The notes below the pieces were generated by a model. The model searched no databases, had not been told where the DNA came from, and saw only the letters and a program-made list of their open reading frames with translations. A program made the translations under genes and the position numbers. From a bacterium (lineage in GTDB: Bacteria > Planctomycetota > JAFGQW01), in contig JAUHXU010000006.1 in assembly GCA_030426805.1 (NCBI GenBank), positions 367,337-431,336 on the forward strand: 64,000 nt of DNA, written 5' to 3'. The first letter of the stretch is position 1. Every line of letters starts with the position of its first letter. Positions 50,432 through 59,298 of the stretch are shown piece after piece.

Positions 50432-50839
50432 TCAGCGTCGCGTGCGCGCGTTCGCCTTCTTCTTCGCGACCTTCTTCTTCACGACTCTCTTCGCCGCTGG
50501 CTTGCCCGCGCCGGTCAGCGCGTGCGACTCCGTCAGCCACTTCTGCCAGACGGTCTTCGCGAGCGGTGCGTCGTCGCTGAAGCGAGCGGTGACCCAACCG
50601 GTCTTGCCGACCTCGAATCGCTCCGGGTGCTTCTCGGCGAGCGCGGCCGCCTGATCGAGCGAGCGGTCGAGTTTGAACATCGCCTTGTAGCCGACACCCT
50701 TCGCGCCGGGGCCGATGAACAGGAACGCCTTCTTCGCGGCCTTGAACGAACTCTGCGTGCACGCGGTGCCCTCGTCGACGCCGGGCAGCGCGGCGGCACG
50801 CTCCCGAATCGCGAGCGTCGGATCCTTCGAACGCGGCAT
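50432..50839 (-). CDS. MmcQ/YjbR-like protein with Lys-rich tail
   Basis: A 135-residue protein behind a very strong GGAGGTGA. Residues 1-110 fit the MmcQ/YjbR fold (GVDEGTACTQSSFKAAKKAF; VGKTGWVTARFSDDAPLAKT), a small DNA-binding-like domain seen in many bacteria. The last 25 residues are almost all Lys, Ala and Arg (AAKRVVKKKVAKKKANARTR), like a histone H1-type tail, which would let it bind nucleic acid. Cytoplasmic; partner unknown. Confidence 0.8.
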   Translation of the reverse strand: MPRSKDPTLAIRERAAALPGVDEGTACTQSSFKAAKKAFLFIGPGAKGVGYKAMFKLDRSLDQAAALAEKHPERFEVGKTGWVTARFSDDAPLAKTVWQKWLTESHALTGAGKPAAKRVVKKKVAKKKANARTRR

Positions 50840-50874
50840 ACGATCACCTCCGATCGATCGCCGATGATAGCAGG

Positions 50875-52278
50875 TTACCGGCGCGTGAACTGGATTTCGC
50901 GTCCGTCGCGCTCGACGATGAGTTTGGGCTTGCGTCGTCCCTCGAAGCGAAAGTCGATCGTGCCGTGGATCCACGCGTGCCGTGCGAACCCCTTCTTCGT
51001 CGCGGCCGCGTACGCGACGATCGTGCGGCGCCGGCTGTCCATCCGCGGGATCGCGAGGGCCTTGAGGGCGTCGCCGCTCCCGACGATCCACAGTCCGGTC
51101 GGTGCGGGCGTCACCTCGAGGGTTCCGTGGGCGGCGGAAGCGTAGGTGCCGGCCAGCTTCGCGAGCCGCTTGCGCGAGACCTTCGCGGCCTTCGGCGGCA
51201 TGCCGCGGACCGGCGCGCCGAAGAGCAGCGCCTCGATGCGGCGGGAGATCTCCCAGCGATCGATGTGGTCGACGTTCGTCGTCACCGCGATCACGCCGTC
51301 CTCTTCATCGAAGCGGATGAAGTCGGTGTGGAACGCACGCACGTCGCCCGCGTGTTCGATGCGACGGGTGCCCCGCGCGGACGTCGTGATCTCCCAACCG
51401 CATCCGTAGGGGCGTTCGAATCCGCGCGAGAACGGCGTGTAGGCCTTCTCGCGTGTCTCCTTCTTCAGGATCTTGCCGGCTCGCAATGCGCGGTCGAGGC
51501 GCCACATCTCCGAGACGCTCGTCACGAGGCCACCCATGCCCTTGTAGCGGTAGTCGTACGCACCGTAGGGATGTTCGCCGGCGAGCCGAACGGGGGTCGG
51601 CCCGTCGTAGCCGGTCGCCATCGCCTTCTTCGACAGGCGCGCCTCGCCGGTGAACCCGGACTGCTTCATGTCGGCGGGGCCGAGGACGTGCTTGCGGCAG
51701 AACGCCTCGTAGGACTTGCCGCTCACGCGCTCGATGATGCCGGCGAGGAGCGCGTAGCCGCCGTTCCAATACTCGAACGCGGTGCCGACCGCCTTCGTGC
51801 GCGTCTCGCGCTCGCTCGCCTCGGCGAACGAGAACCGCACGGCCTCGGCGAGGTCGCGGCCGCGTCCGGGCGCGTAACCCGGCATGCCCGACGTGTGCGT
51901 GAGCAGGTGGTAGATCGTGATGTCGTGGAAGCGCTCCGGCACGCCGGGCAGGTGCTTCGCGATCGAGTCGTCGATCGAGAGCTTCCCCTTCTCGTGCAGC
52001 ACGAGGACCGCGAGCGCGGTGACCGCCTTCGTCGTCGAGGCGACCTCGAACAGCGTGTTCTCGGTGTTCTTCTTCTTCGCCTCGACGTCGGCGGCGCCGT
52101 AGCCCTTCGCCAGCAGCACCTTGCCGTGCAACGCGACCAGCACCGAGCCCGACCAGCCGTGATCCACGCACGTCGTCAGGAACGCATCGATCTTCGCGAC
52201 GGCCTTCTTCGTGCGCTGCGCCGGCCCGGCCGCCGCGAGCGCGGCGAGGAGGGTGATCGCGAGGGGGAGTCGGTTCAT
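50875..52278 (-). CDS. Beta-lactamase-family serine hydrolase
   Basis: A 467-residue protein with a signal peptide (LAITLLAALAAAGPAQ). The catalytic Ser81 and Lys84 lie in EVASTTKAVTALA (S-x-x-K), a Tyr in EYWNGGYALL takes the place of the Y-x-N motif, and RIEHAGDV fits the third (HxG) motif of class C/EstB-type enzymes. A C-terminal beta extension of about 100 residues follows. Such proteins are esterases, D-aminopeptidases or PBPs rather than antibiotic-resistance enzymes by default. GGAGAGG precedes the ATG at 52276-52278. Confidence 0.87.
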   Translation of the reverse strand: MNRLPLAITLLAALAAAGPAQRTKKAVAKIDAFLTTCVDHGWSGSVLVALHGKVLLAKGYGAADVEAKKKNTENTLFEVASTTKAVTALAVLVLHEKGKLSIDDSIAKHLPGVPERFHDITIYHLLTHTSGMPGYAPGRGRDLAEAVRFSFAEASERETRTKAVGTAFEYWNGGYALLAGIIERVSGKSYEAFCRKHVLGPADMKQSGFTGEARLSKKAMATGYDGPTPVRLAGEHPYGAYDYRYKGMGGLVTSVSEMWRLDRALRAGKILKKETREKAYTPFSRGFERPYGCGWEITTSARGTRRIEHAGDVRAFHTDFIRFDEEDGVIAVTTNVDHIDRWEISRRIEALLFGAPVRGMPPKAAKVSRKRLAKLAGTYASAAHGTLEVTPAPTGLWIVGSGDALKALAIPRMDSRRRTIVAYAAATKKGFARHAWIHGTIDFRFEGRRKPKLIVERDGREIQFTRR

Positions 52279-52362
52279 CGGTGCCTCTCCGTCGTCTCTG
52301 TCCGGGTTCCCTCTGCCGGACGGACGCACGATGACGTCGTCGTGCGGCGCCCGCCGGCGATT

Positions 52363-53982
52363 CTACGGGCGACGAGCCGGCGCGTTGGCGATTCGGGCCA
52401 ATTCGCCCTGCGTCGACCAGCGGTGCGCCTCGATCGATACCCCGGCGGCCCGGGCCGCGTCCGTGAGCGACCGCACCCGTTCGTCCCGGTCGTCCGGCAT
52501 GTGCGACGGCTCGTGCCGGAGCACGAGCAGCCACGTACGCCGGTCTCCGAGTCGCTCGAGCATCGGTGCGGCACGGGTCACGATCGGCGTGCGACTCTGG
52601 TAGTCGTGCCAGTCCGCGTTGTCGCGCACGAGCGCGACGCGCGCGCCGCCGATCGTCGCATCGACCACGTCGTAGCCGTGTGCTCCGATCGGGACGAACT
52701 CGCTGTGACGCCATCCGGATTCGCGTCGCGCGAGGCCGTAGAGGCCCAGGTAGGAGTAGCGGTCGACGACGATCGCGTCGCCGTCTCGGAGCTCGCTCGC
52801 GAGTGCGGTGTAGTCGCGCTCGAACAGCGGTGCGCGCTCGAACTGCTCGAACGGGGGGCCGAGGAGCGCGACGACGTTCAGGACCGCGCCGAGGCATCCG
52901 ACGACGGCCGCCCGCTCGCCTGGCCGGCGCCCGAGTTCGCGTAGCACGTGCGCGGCGAGCGCGATGATCGCGACGAGCAGGAGCGGATAGAGCACGTATT
53001 GGTGCCGCGCGATGCCGCCGTACGGGTGCTTGCCCGCGAGAGCGGCCGCCGCGACCCCGCACCACGCGAGCGTCGCGCCCGCGGCGACGATGCCGAGCGC
53101 CGGGACGCGGCGGGCGGCGAGCAGCGCGCCGACGAGCGTCAGTGCGAGGAGGGCCGGCCCGAGCAGGCTCGCATCGTCGAGCCGCAGTCCGAAGAACGCG
53201 TTCAGGTTCGCGTTCGTGCCGCGGGTGACGAACGCGATCGCCGATTCGTCGGCCCGCGGAAAGAACGCCGCGAGGTAGTTCGCGAGCATCGGCCGCTGCG
53301 TCCAGCGGAAGTAGAGAAAGAGCAGGACGGCCGAGACGGCCGCGAAGCCGATCGCGACGCGCACCGGGGTCGAGCGGAGCGCGTCCGCGAGCCACGCGCG
53401 CGACGGACGTTTGACGAGTGCGGCGACAACGGCGGCGCCGAAGAGGCCGGCGGTCGGAAACGCCGCGCTGTAGAGTGGCCACGGCGCGAGCGAGGCAAAC
53501 GCGATCGCCGCCGCGAGGGGCGCCGTCGTGCGACGTTCGAACGCGCGCACGACGCACGCGGCCGCGGCGAGGACGAGCAGTGTCGCGAGGGAGTAGCTGC
53601 GCGCGCACACCGCCATCGACAGGAAGGGGAGTGACGTCGCGAGGATCGCGGTCCCGACGTGTGCTGCCGGACGGGCGAGGCCGAGCCCTCGAAACAAGAC
53701 GAACGCGAACGGCAACGTCAGCACCGCGCAGAGGGTCGCGGCCAGTCGACCCCATGCCGGCGACCACGACGGCTCGGTGAACAACCGAACGAGGCCGTAG
53801 AACGGGAACGGGTGGTTGTCGCGGCGCAGTTCGTCGACGAGGAAGCGAAGCGGCTCGACCTCGCCGTAGTAGAGGATCCAATACTCATCGAACGTCGGTC
53901 GCCACGTTTGGCCGAGCAGGACCGCCGCCGTCGCGATGCCGCCGCCGAGCAGCGTCAGGATCAAGAGATCGGTTCGGCGCAT
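52363..53982 (-). CDS. GT-C-type membrane glycosyltransferase-like protein
   Basis: A 539-residue protein with about ten transmembrane spans. The first outside loop has PTFDEYWILYYGEVEPLRFL, where the Asp-Glu pair resembles the catalytic motif of family 39 and ArnT-type enzymes that use polyprenyl-phosphate sugars. A soluble C-terminal part follows (YSYLGLYGLARRESG). It sits upstream of the serine-hydrolase gene on the same strand. A second GT-C-like gene is directly upstream (31 bases away), so the two may work in one envelope pathway. Confidence 0.78.
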   Translation of the reverse strand: MRRTDLLILTLLGGGIATAAVLLGQTWRPTFDEYWILYYGEVEPLRFLVDELRRDNHPFPFYGLVRLFTEPSWSPAWGRLAATLCAVLTLPFAFVLFRGLGLARPAAHVGTAILATSLPFLSMAVCARSYSLATLLVLAAAACVVRAFERRTTAPLAAAIAFASLAPWPLYSAAFPTAGLFGAAVVAALVKRPSRAWLADALRSTPVRVAIGFAAVSAVLLFLYFRWTQRPMLANYLAAFFPRADESAIAFVTRGTNANLNAFFGLRLDDASLLGPALLALTLVGALLAARRVPALGIVAAGATLAWCGVAAAALAGKHPYGGIARHQYVLYPLLLVAIIALAAHVLRELGRRPGERAAVVGCLGAVLNVVALLGPPFEQFERAPLFERDYTALASELRDGDAIVVDRYSYLGLYGLARRESGWRHSEFVPIGAHGYDVVDATIGGARVALVRDNADWHDYQSRTPIVTRAAPMLERLGDRRTWLLVLRHEPSHMPDDRDERVRSLTDAARAAGVSIEAHRWSTQGELARIANAPARRP

Positions 53983-54013
53983 CGTGTGAGTAACGCGGTT
54001 TCGCGATCCGGGG

Positions 54014-55759
54014 TCAAGGGGCGCGCCGGGCGCGGAGCGGACCGTCGACGCGGTAGAGGTCCATGCCGGCGCCGGGGTCGGTCGCGATCCGCTCCCCGGC
54101 GATCGGGTGCGTCGACGCGATCAGGACCCAGCGCGCGGTGATCGGCGAACCGTTGCCGTCGATGTAGCGGCCGTCGTCCGCGATCCGAAGCGGCGTCTTC
54201 AGGAAGTCGTCCGCGAGCGCCGTGTCGAGCGAGCACACCCTCGTGACTCGTCGATTGAAGAACTCGTTGAGCCACACGGTTTGACCGCCGGTCGTGCCCG
54301 TCCAGACGGCGACGACCTCGGCGTCGGGGGGGACTGCCCGGTCGATCCAGTCGACGCGGGTCTGGATGCCGTGCCACAGCGTGTCGCGAGCGAACCCGGC
54401 GGTGCGGTGCTCGGTCACGACGTGAAAGGCGACGAGGAGCAGTGCGGTGATCAGCGGGGCGAGCCGGGCCAGGCGCGGCACGAGCAGGATCGTCGCGATC
54501 CCGACCGCGCCGATCCCCGCCGCCCACAGTGGTGCGATCCCCGTCGCCGCCTGCATCTGAGCGAGGGCGGCAGCGCCGAGGTTGTTGTAGGTCGGCTCGA
54601 CCGCGCGGGTGAGCTGCCACGCGGGCAGGAGCGCTCCGAGGATGACGGCCATGATCGTCACGGCGCTGCGGCGACCCGCGGTGGCACCGGCGGCGCTCCA
54701 CCACACGAGCGCGATCACGAATGCCGGTGCGACCCAGAACGTCGTGCGTTCGAGGATCCACTCGCCGCCGAGGCGCGCCGTCCACAGCGACGACGAACCG
54801 ACCGCGAGTACGATCGCCCAGCCGAAGACGAGCACGACCGGCGCGGCCGCGACCGTGCCGCGACGCACCGTCCGCACGAAGAGCGCCGCGAGCGCGGCTG
54901 CCGGCAGGATTCCCGTCGTCCAGGCGAGCATCGCGACTTCGCGGAGCGAGTTCTTCGCCGCGAGGACGAGTTCGTCACCACCGACCGGCCGGTCGACGAG
55001 ACGGCTGTAGTGGCCGAACAGGTCGTTCCAATGCCCGGTCAGCGCGATCGTGACTGCGCCCGCGACGAGCGCGCCGACGACCGCGACGGACGGCAGCAAC
55101 GTGCGGAGCCGGCTCGCGGTGTGCCCGGCCTCGAAGCCGCCGACACGCGCGCCGGCGGCGCAGACGAGCGCGGCGAACATTGCGCCGAGCAGTGCGACGC
55201 CCTGGGCGTGGGTCAGGAGTGCCACGAGACCGAGCGCCCACGCGGTCAGTTGCCGCAGGACCGTCGGGCGTTCGATGGCGCGCACCGTGAGCAGCAAGCC
55301 GGTCATCGCGAGCGGATAGAACGCATTCTCGGCCATCAGCGTCGACGCGTAGGCCGTCGACGGGATCGCGAGCGCGAGGGCGGTCGCGACGAGCGCCCGG
55401 CGTCGATCGACGAGCCGGCGAGCGAGGAGGAACACCGGGATCGCGACGAGCGAGATCATCAGTGCGTTCAGGAGCTTCGCGACGAGGTAGGCGACCGGCG
55501 CCGATTCGATGCGGAACGCGGGCGCGATCAGCGCCGGGTAGACGAGGGCGCGGTGGGGGAACGGTTCGCCGCGCGCGCCGATCGGGCCGCCGTGCGCGAT
55601 GCTCTCCGCGATCTCCGCGTGGACGAGTTCGTCCATCAGGATCCACGGTGCGCCGTGCGTCGCCGCGTGCGCGGCGCGCAGCGCGAAGGACGCGGCGATG
55701 ATCAGGAGCAGCCACGCCCAGGAAGGGCGAGCGTCGCGCGCGTCCGGTCCGTCGTTCAT
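54014..55759 (-). CDS. GT-C-type membrane glycosyltransferase-like protein
   Basis: A 581-residue protein with about ten spans. The first loop has HGAPWILMDELVHAEIAESI, an Asp-Glu in the usual place for lipid-linked-sugar glycosyltransferases. A GTG lies directly before the ATG; I use the ATG at 55757-55759. The C-terminal soluble domain (VPPDAEVVAVWTGTTGG) is like those on bacterial PMT/ArnT relatives. Substrate unknown. Confidence 0.8.
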   Translation of the reverse strand: MNDGPDARDARPSWAWLLLIIAASFALRAAHAATHGAPWILMDELVHAEIAESIAHGGPIGARGEPFPHRALVYPALIAPAFRIESAPVAYLVAKLLNALMISLVAIPVFLLARRLVDRRRALVATALALAIPSTAYASTLMAENAFYPLAMTGLLLTVRAIERPTVLRQLTAWALGLVALLTHAQGVALLGAMFAALVCAAGARVGGFEAGHTASRLRTLLPSVAVVGALVAGAVTIALTGHWNDLFGHYSRLVDRPVGGDELVLAAKNSLREVAMLAWTTGILPAAALAALFVRTVRRGTVAAAPVVLVFGWAIVLAVGSSSLWTARLGGEWILERTTFWVAPAFVIALVWWSAAGATAGRRSAVTIMAVILGALLPAWQLTRAVEPTYNNLGAAALAQMQAATGIAPLWAAGIGAVGIATILLVPRLARLAPLITALLLVAFHVVTEHRTAGFARDTLWHGIQTRVDWIDRAVPPDAEVVAVWTGTTGGQTVWLNEFFNRRVTRVCSLDTALADDFLKTPLRIADDGRYIDGNGSPITARWVLIASTHPIAGERIATDPGAGMDLYRVDGPLRARRAP

Positions 55760-55799
55760 CACGCTCCATCGTAGCGGATCGAACGGCGGCGGGGTAGGC

Positions 55800-55820
55800 G
55801 GGGCGGGCAGGGCCCGCCCC
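55800..55820 (-). terminator. Strong GC hairpin downstream of 55833-56606
   Basis: Nine-base perfect arms GGGGCGGGC and GCCCGCCCC with a 3-base loop, 13 bases after the stop of the secreted repeat protein on the minus strand. There is no T-run, so it is an mRNA-stabilising or Rho-assisted end rather than a classical terminator. Confidence 0.5.
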
Positions 55821-55832
55821 GAAGCGGGTCAA

Positions 55833-56606
55833 TCAGAGATGGCGGTAGGCGCGGAGCTTCGCGCCGGTCTTCAGCACGAGAACGGCGGCGAGCAGCGCAT
55901 CGCTGCGGGCGGTCGCGTCCTTCGCCCAGACGCCGGACTGCAGCAACTCGTTGCCGAGTGCGACGGCCGCGTTGACGAGTCGCCCGTACTCGGCGGGAAT
56001 CTCGCTGACCGTCCGGTTGTTCCGGCAGTTCTCGAGGTCGTAATAGAAGTCGTGGAAGCTGTCGGCCTCGGTCTGGAACGCGGCGGCCGCGGCGAGGAGG
56101 GTCGCGTACTGCGCGCCGGTGTAATTCGCCTGGAGATAGGCGTCGAGTGCAGTCGCGGTGTCGTCGAGGTCGTGGGCGGGCACCGACGGCAGGATGTAGC
56201 TCAGGTTCGCGCGCAGCAGGCTCTGCGTCATCTGCCGGAAGAGGCGCGTGATGTCGCGCCAGCCGCGGTTGACGAGCGGATCGTTGCGAACCGTGTCGAG
56301 CGCCGGCATCCGGGTCACGGCGCGATACAGCGCGTTGTGGTCGCACGGGATCTGCGAGAGCGGCGCATTGCTGTTGTTCACGTCGTGGATCGTCGTGTGC
56401 ATCGTGTCGGCCGCGTCGGCGACGGCCTTCGCGCCGGTGACGAGCGAGAGGTTCGTCGGGTAGGTCGCCGCGACGTAGGCGTGGAACGCGGCACCGGCAT
56501 CGTCGAGATCGTGCACGGCCGACGAGGCGCGCGACGGGACGACCTGGGCGGAAGCGACCGTGCACGCGAGCGCTGCGGCGGCCAGTCCGTACGGAATCAG
56601 TCTCAT
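55833..56606 (-). CDS. Secreted helical protein with internal duplication
   Basis: A 257-residue protein with a signal peptide (AAAALACTVASAQ). The mature part is helical and is built from two similar halves. VHDLDDAGAAFHAYVAATYP and TGAKAVADAADTMHTTIHD in the first match AHDLDDTATALDAYLQANY and LLAAAAAFQTEADSFHDFYY in the second. In the first half NSNAPLSQIPCDHNALYRAV matches RNNRTVSEIPAEYGRLVNAA. His, Asp and Cys residues recur at equivalent places and could bind a metal. No family recognised. Confidence 0.72.
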   Translation of the reverse strand: MRLIPYGLAAAALACTVASAQVVPSRASSAVHDLDDAGAAFHAYVAATYPTNLSLVTGAKAVADAADTMHTTIHDVNNSNAPLSQIPCDHNALYRAVTRMPALDTVRNDPLVNRGWRDITRLFRQMTQSLLRANLSYILPSVPAHDLDDTATALDAYLQANYTGAQYATLLAAAAAFQTEADSFHDFYYDLENCRNNRTVSEIPAEYGRLVNAAVALGNELLQSGVWAKDATARSDALLAAVLVLKTGAKLRAYRHL

Positions 56607-56770
56607 GGGGTTCTCCTTGGTCTACCTTCGTACCTTCGCGGGGGCCGAACCGATCGGAGCCGCGAACGATCGATGCTATCCGACGCCGCGGGCGCCACGG
56701 TAGACCGTTGTCGAAGTTTCGCGAGGGGTGTCTCGAAGCAAGATGCGCGTCGCGGAGAGGGACGGCGCGA

Positions 56771-56798
56771 TTGCCCCGAACCGGCGAGGTGATACGAT
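56771..56798 (+). promoter_or_regulatory. Candidate promoter for the glycosidase-like gene
   Basis: TTGCCC at 56771-56776, a 16-base spacer and TACGAT at 56793-56798, about 40 bases before the ATG at 56839. Confidence 0.4.
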
Positions 56799-56838
56799 CT
56801 CCGCGGCGGCGACGTGTCGCGTTCAGACAGGAGAGCCC

Positions 56839-59292
56839 ATGCGCAGGCTTTGCACCCTCGGTATCGCGATCGTCTCGAGTTGGGCAGCGCTCGTCGCGTC
56901 CGGGCAGGCGCCGGATCTCGACCGGGTCGATCCACCGGCGCTCTTGTCGCTCTGGTCCGCCCGCGTGCAGGTCACCGGCGAGCGGTTCACGCCGACGAGC
57001 CAGGTCGTCGTCAACGGGACGCCGCTCCCCGGGTTCGCGACCTTCGTCGACGCGAATCGCCTCGCGTTTCGCGTGCCCGCCGGCGTGCCGTCCGGCAGCT
57101 ACTCCATCGTCGTGCGCGACACCGGTGGGGACAGCGAGCCGTTTCATCTGCGCGTGCTCGGGCTTCCCGCCGCGGCAGGGCGGCTGCCGTCGTCGGTGAC
57201 CTACTACTCGACGTTCGACGACGCGGCGGCGACGAGTGCGCCGGCCATCGGCCCCGCGACGACGCACGTCGGGCTCGACTTCCCGTCGGGCACGTATCGC
57301 GGGGCAGCGCGGTTCGCCGAAGCGACCGACGCCGTCAGGATCGCGTCGCCGAGCGTCGTGTCGATGACCCGCGGCGCGATCGAGTTCGACTACCGGCCCG
57401 AGACGGCGACGTTCGCCGGGGACTGGCTCCTCCACTACAACCCGGGGCAGAAGCCGTCGTTCCGTGCGTTCTTCCGCGCCGGACGCCTGGTGTTTGCGGT
57501 GGACGATGCGAACGGCACCCCGCGCGAAGTCGTGAGTGCGACGTCGTCGTTCGCGAACGGGGTCACGGTTCGCATCCGATTGTCGTGGGCGACCGACGTG
57601 CCCGCCGACCCGTTGCGCATTCACATCGACGGCTTGCGCGACCAACTCGACGCGGCTCCCGGCGCGCTCTCGCTCGGCGCGTCGCCGGCCGCACCACGCG
57701 ACCTGTTCGTCGGCACGCGCGACGGCCTGGCGAACTCACCGAACGCTGCGGGTAGCATCGACGAACTGTGGATCTTCGGCGATCCGCTCGCACGCTCCCC
57801 GCTCGGCGGGGTTCGGCAGCACGAGACGTCGCCGATCGGATCGAACGTCGGCAGCGTGCACTACTACAGTCGCGGCTGGTCGTTCGTGGATGTCTTCAAG
57901 CAGAGCGCGCCGTGGATTCCACAGCAGGTGCAGGGCGGCCCGTGGAACACGCAGGCGGTGCTCCAGCTTCGCCCGGACGGATACCCGGCATCGCTCGCGT
58001 CGGGGCAAGCGGCGGGCACGCTGATGTGCCGGAGCCTCGAGGGGCACTACCCGGCCGGCACGTATACCTGCCGATATGACGGCGACGGCGACTTGTGGTT
58101 CGGCCTCGACGGTCGGATCGTCGCGCAGCAGCCGGGCGGCTACACCGTCCAGGTCGACACGCCGACGAGCAGCGGCATCTGGATGAAGATCGTGCGGACG
58201 AACCCGTCCGATCCGATCCGCAACATTCGCGTGATCATGCCCGGCTTTGCCGACCACGCGAAGATGCAGCCGTTTCACCCCGAGTTCCTCGAACGGCTGC
58301 GGCGCTACCCGGTGTTGCGGTTGATGGACTGGCAGCGGACGAACGAGACGACCCTGTCGACGTGGTCCGCCCGGACGACGCCGCAGTCCAGCACGCAGGA
58401 CGATTCGCGTGGCGTCGCGTTGGAGTATCAGATCCAACTCGCGAACACACTCGGCGTCGACGCGTGGTTCTGCATCCCGCACCTCGCCGACGACGCGTTC
58501 GTGACGCAGTTCGCGACGATGGTGCGCGACCGGCTCGATCCGAGCTTGAAGGCCTACATCGAGTATTCCAACGAGTGCTGGAACTCGACCTACGCGCAGT
58601 CGCAGTATTGCCGCGTGCAGGGGCAGGCGCTGGCACTCAGTACGAACCCCTTCCAGGCGCAGCTGCGGTTCTACGCGCGCCGGTCGGTCGAGATCTTCGG
58701 CATCTGGTCGAGCGTGTTCGGCTCCAACGCGCGGCTCGTGCGCGTGCTCGCGGGGCAGTCCGCGAATCCGTGGACCGGCCAGCAGATCCTCGATTGGCAG
58801 GGAGCCAGTGCGAGCGCCGACGCGTACGCGACCGCGCCATACTTCGGCAACCCGCTCGGCGATCCGGCCACCCAGGCGACGGTCGAGCAGTGGAGCGTGC
58901 AGCAGGTCGTCGATTGGTGCGCGGGCGCGATGACGACGATCCGCGCGACGATGACGACCAACGCCACCAACGCCGCCGCCCGCAACGTGGAGCTGATCGC
59001 GTACGAGGGCGGGCAGCACCTCGTGGGGTGGGGCGGTGCCGAGAACAACACGACGCTGATGAACCTGTTCATCGCGACGAACCGCGACCCGCGGATGGCC
59101 GCGCTCTACCAGCAGTACTTCGACGCGTGGAAGGCGGCGGGCGGGCGGCTGTTCGTCAACTTCATCGACATGGGCGCCTACTCGAAGTGGGGCTCGTGGG
59201 GAATCCTCGAGCACGAGGAGCAAACGCGCCACGCCGTGCCGAAGCACAGCGCGGTGATGCGGTTCATCGAGCAGAACCCCCGCTGGTGGTAG
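56839..59292 (+). CDS. Secreted IPT-LamG-glycoside-hydrolase-like protein
   Basis: An 817-residue protein behind AGGAG with a signal peptide (AIVSSWAALVASGQ). Residues about 25-110 are an IPT/TIG fold (RVQVTGERFTPTSQVVVNGT). About 120-330 form a LamG/concanavalin-like domain (DAVRIASPSVVSMTRGAIEF). The C-terminal 450 residues look like a TIM-barrel hydrolase: Glu579 in IEYSNECWNSTYAQ fits the acid/base Asn-Glu of clan GH-A, and Glu723 in LIAYEGGQHLVGW fits the nucleophile. The target is probably a plant or algal polysaccharide; the GH family number cannot be given from sequence alone. Confidence 0.78.
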   Translation: MRRLCTLGIAIVSSWAALVASGQAPDLDRVDPPALLSLWSARVQVTGERFTPTSQVVVNGTPLPGFATFVDANRLAFRVPAGVPSGSYSIVVRDTGGDSEPFHLRVLGLPAAAGRLPSSVTYYSTFDDAAATSAPAIGPATTHVGLDFPSGTYRGAARFAEATDAVRIASPSVVSMTRGAIEFDYRPETATFAGDWLLHYNPGQKPSFRAFFRAGRLVFAVDDANGTPREVVSATSSFANGVTVRIRLSWATDVPADPLRIHIDGLRDQLDAAPGALSLGASPAAPRDLFVGTRDGLANSPNAAGSIDELWIFGDPLARSPLGGVRQHETSPIGSNVGSVHYYSRGWSFVDVFKQSAPWIPQQVQGGPWNTQAVLQLRPDGYPASLASGQAAGTLMCRSLEGHYPAGTYTCRYDGDGDLWFGLDGRIVAQQPGGYTVQVDTPTSSGIWMKIVRTNPSDPIRNIRVIMPGFADHAKMQPFHPEFLERLRRYPVLRLMDWQRTNETTLSTWSARTTPQSSTQDDSRGVALEYQIQLANTLGVDAWFCIPHLADDAFVTQFATMVRDRLDPSLKAYIEYSNECWNSTYAQSQYCRVQGQALALSTNPFQAQLRFYARRSVEIFGIWSSVFGSNARLVRVLAGQSANPWTGQQILDWQGASASADAYATAPYFGNPLGDPATQATVEQWSVQQVVDWCAGAMTTIRATMTTNATNAAARNVELIAYEGGQHLVGWGGAENNTTLMNLFIATNRDPRMAALYQQYFDAWKAAGGRLFVNFIDMGAYSKWGSWGILEHEEQTRHAVPKHSAVMRFIEQNPRWW

Positions 59293-59298
59293 CGGGCT

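Noticed and set aside
50875..52278. Antibiotic-resistance beta-lactamase
   Set aside because: The S-x-x-K family includes many esterases and peptidases, and nothing shows a resistance setting.
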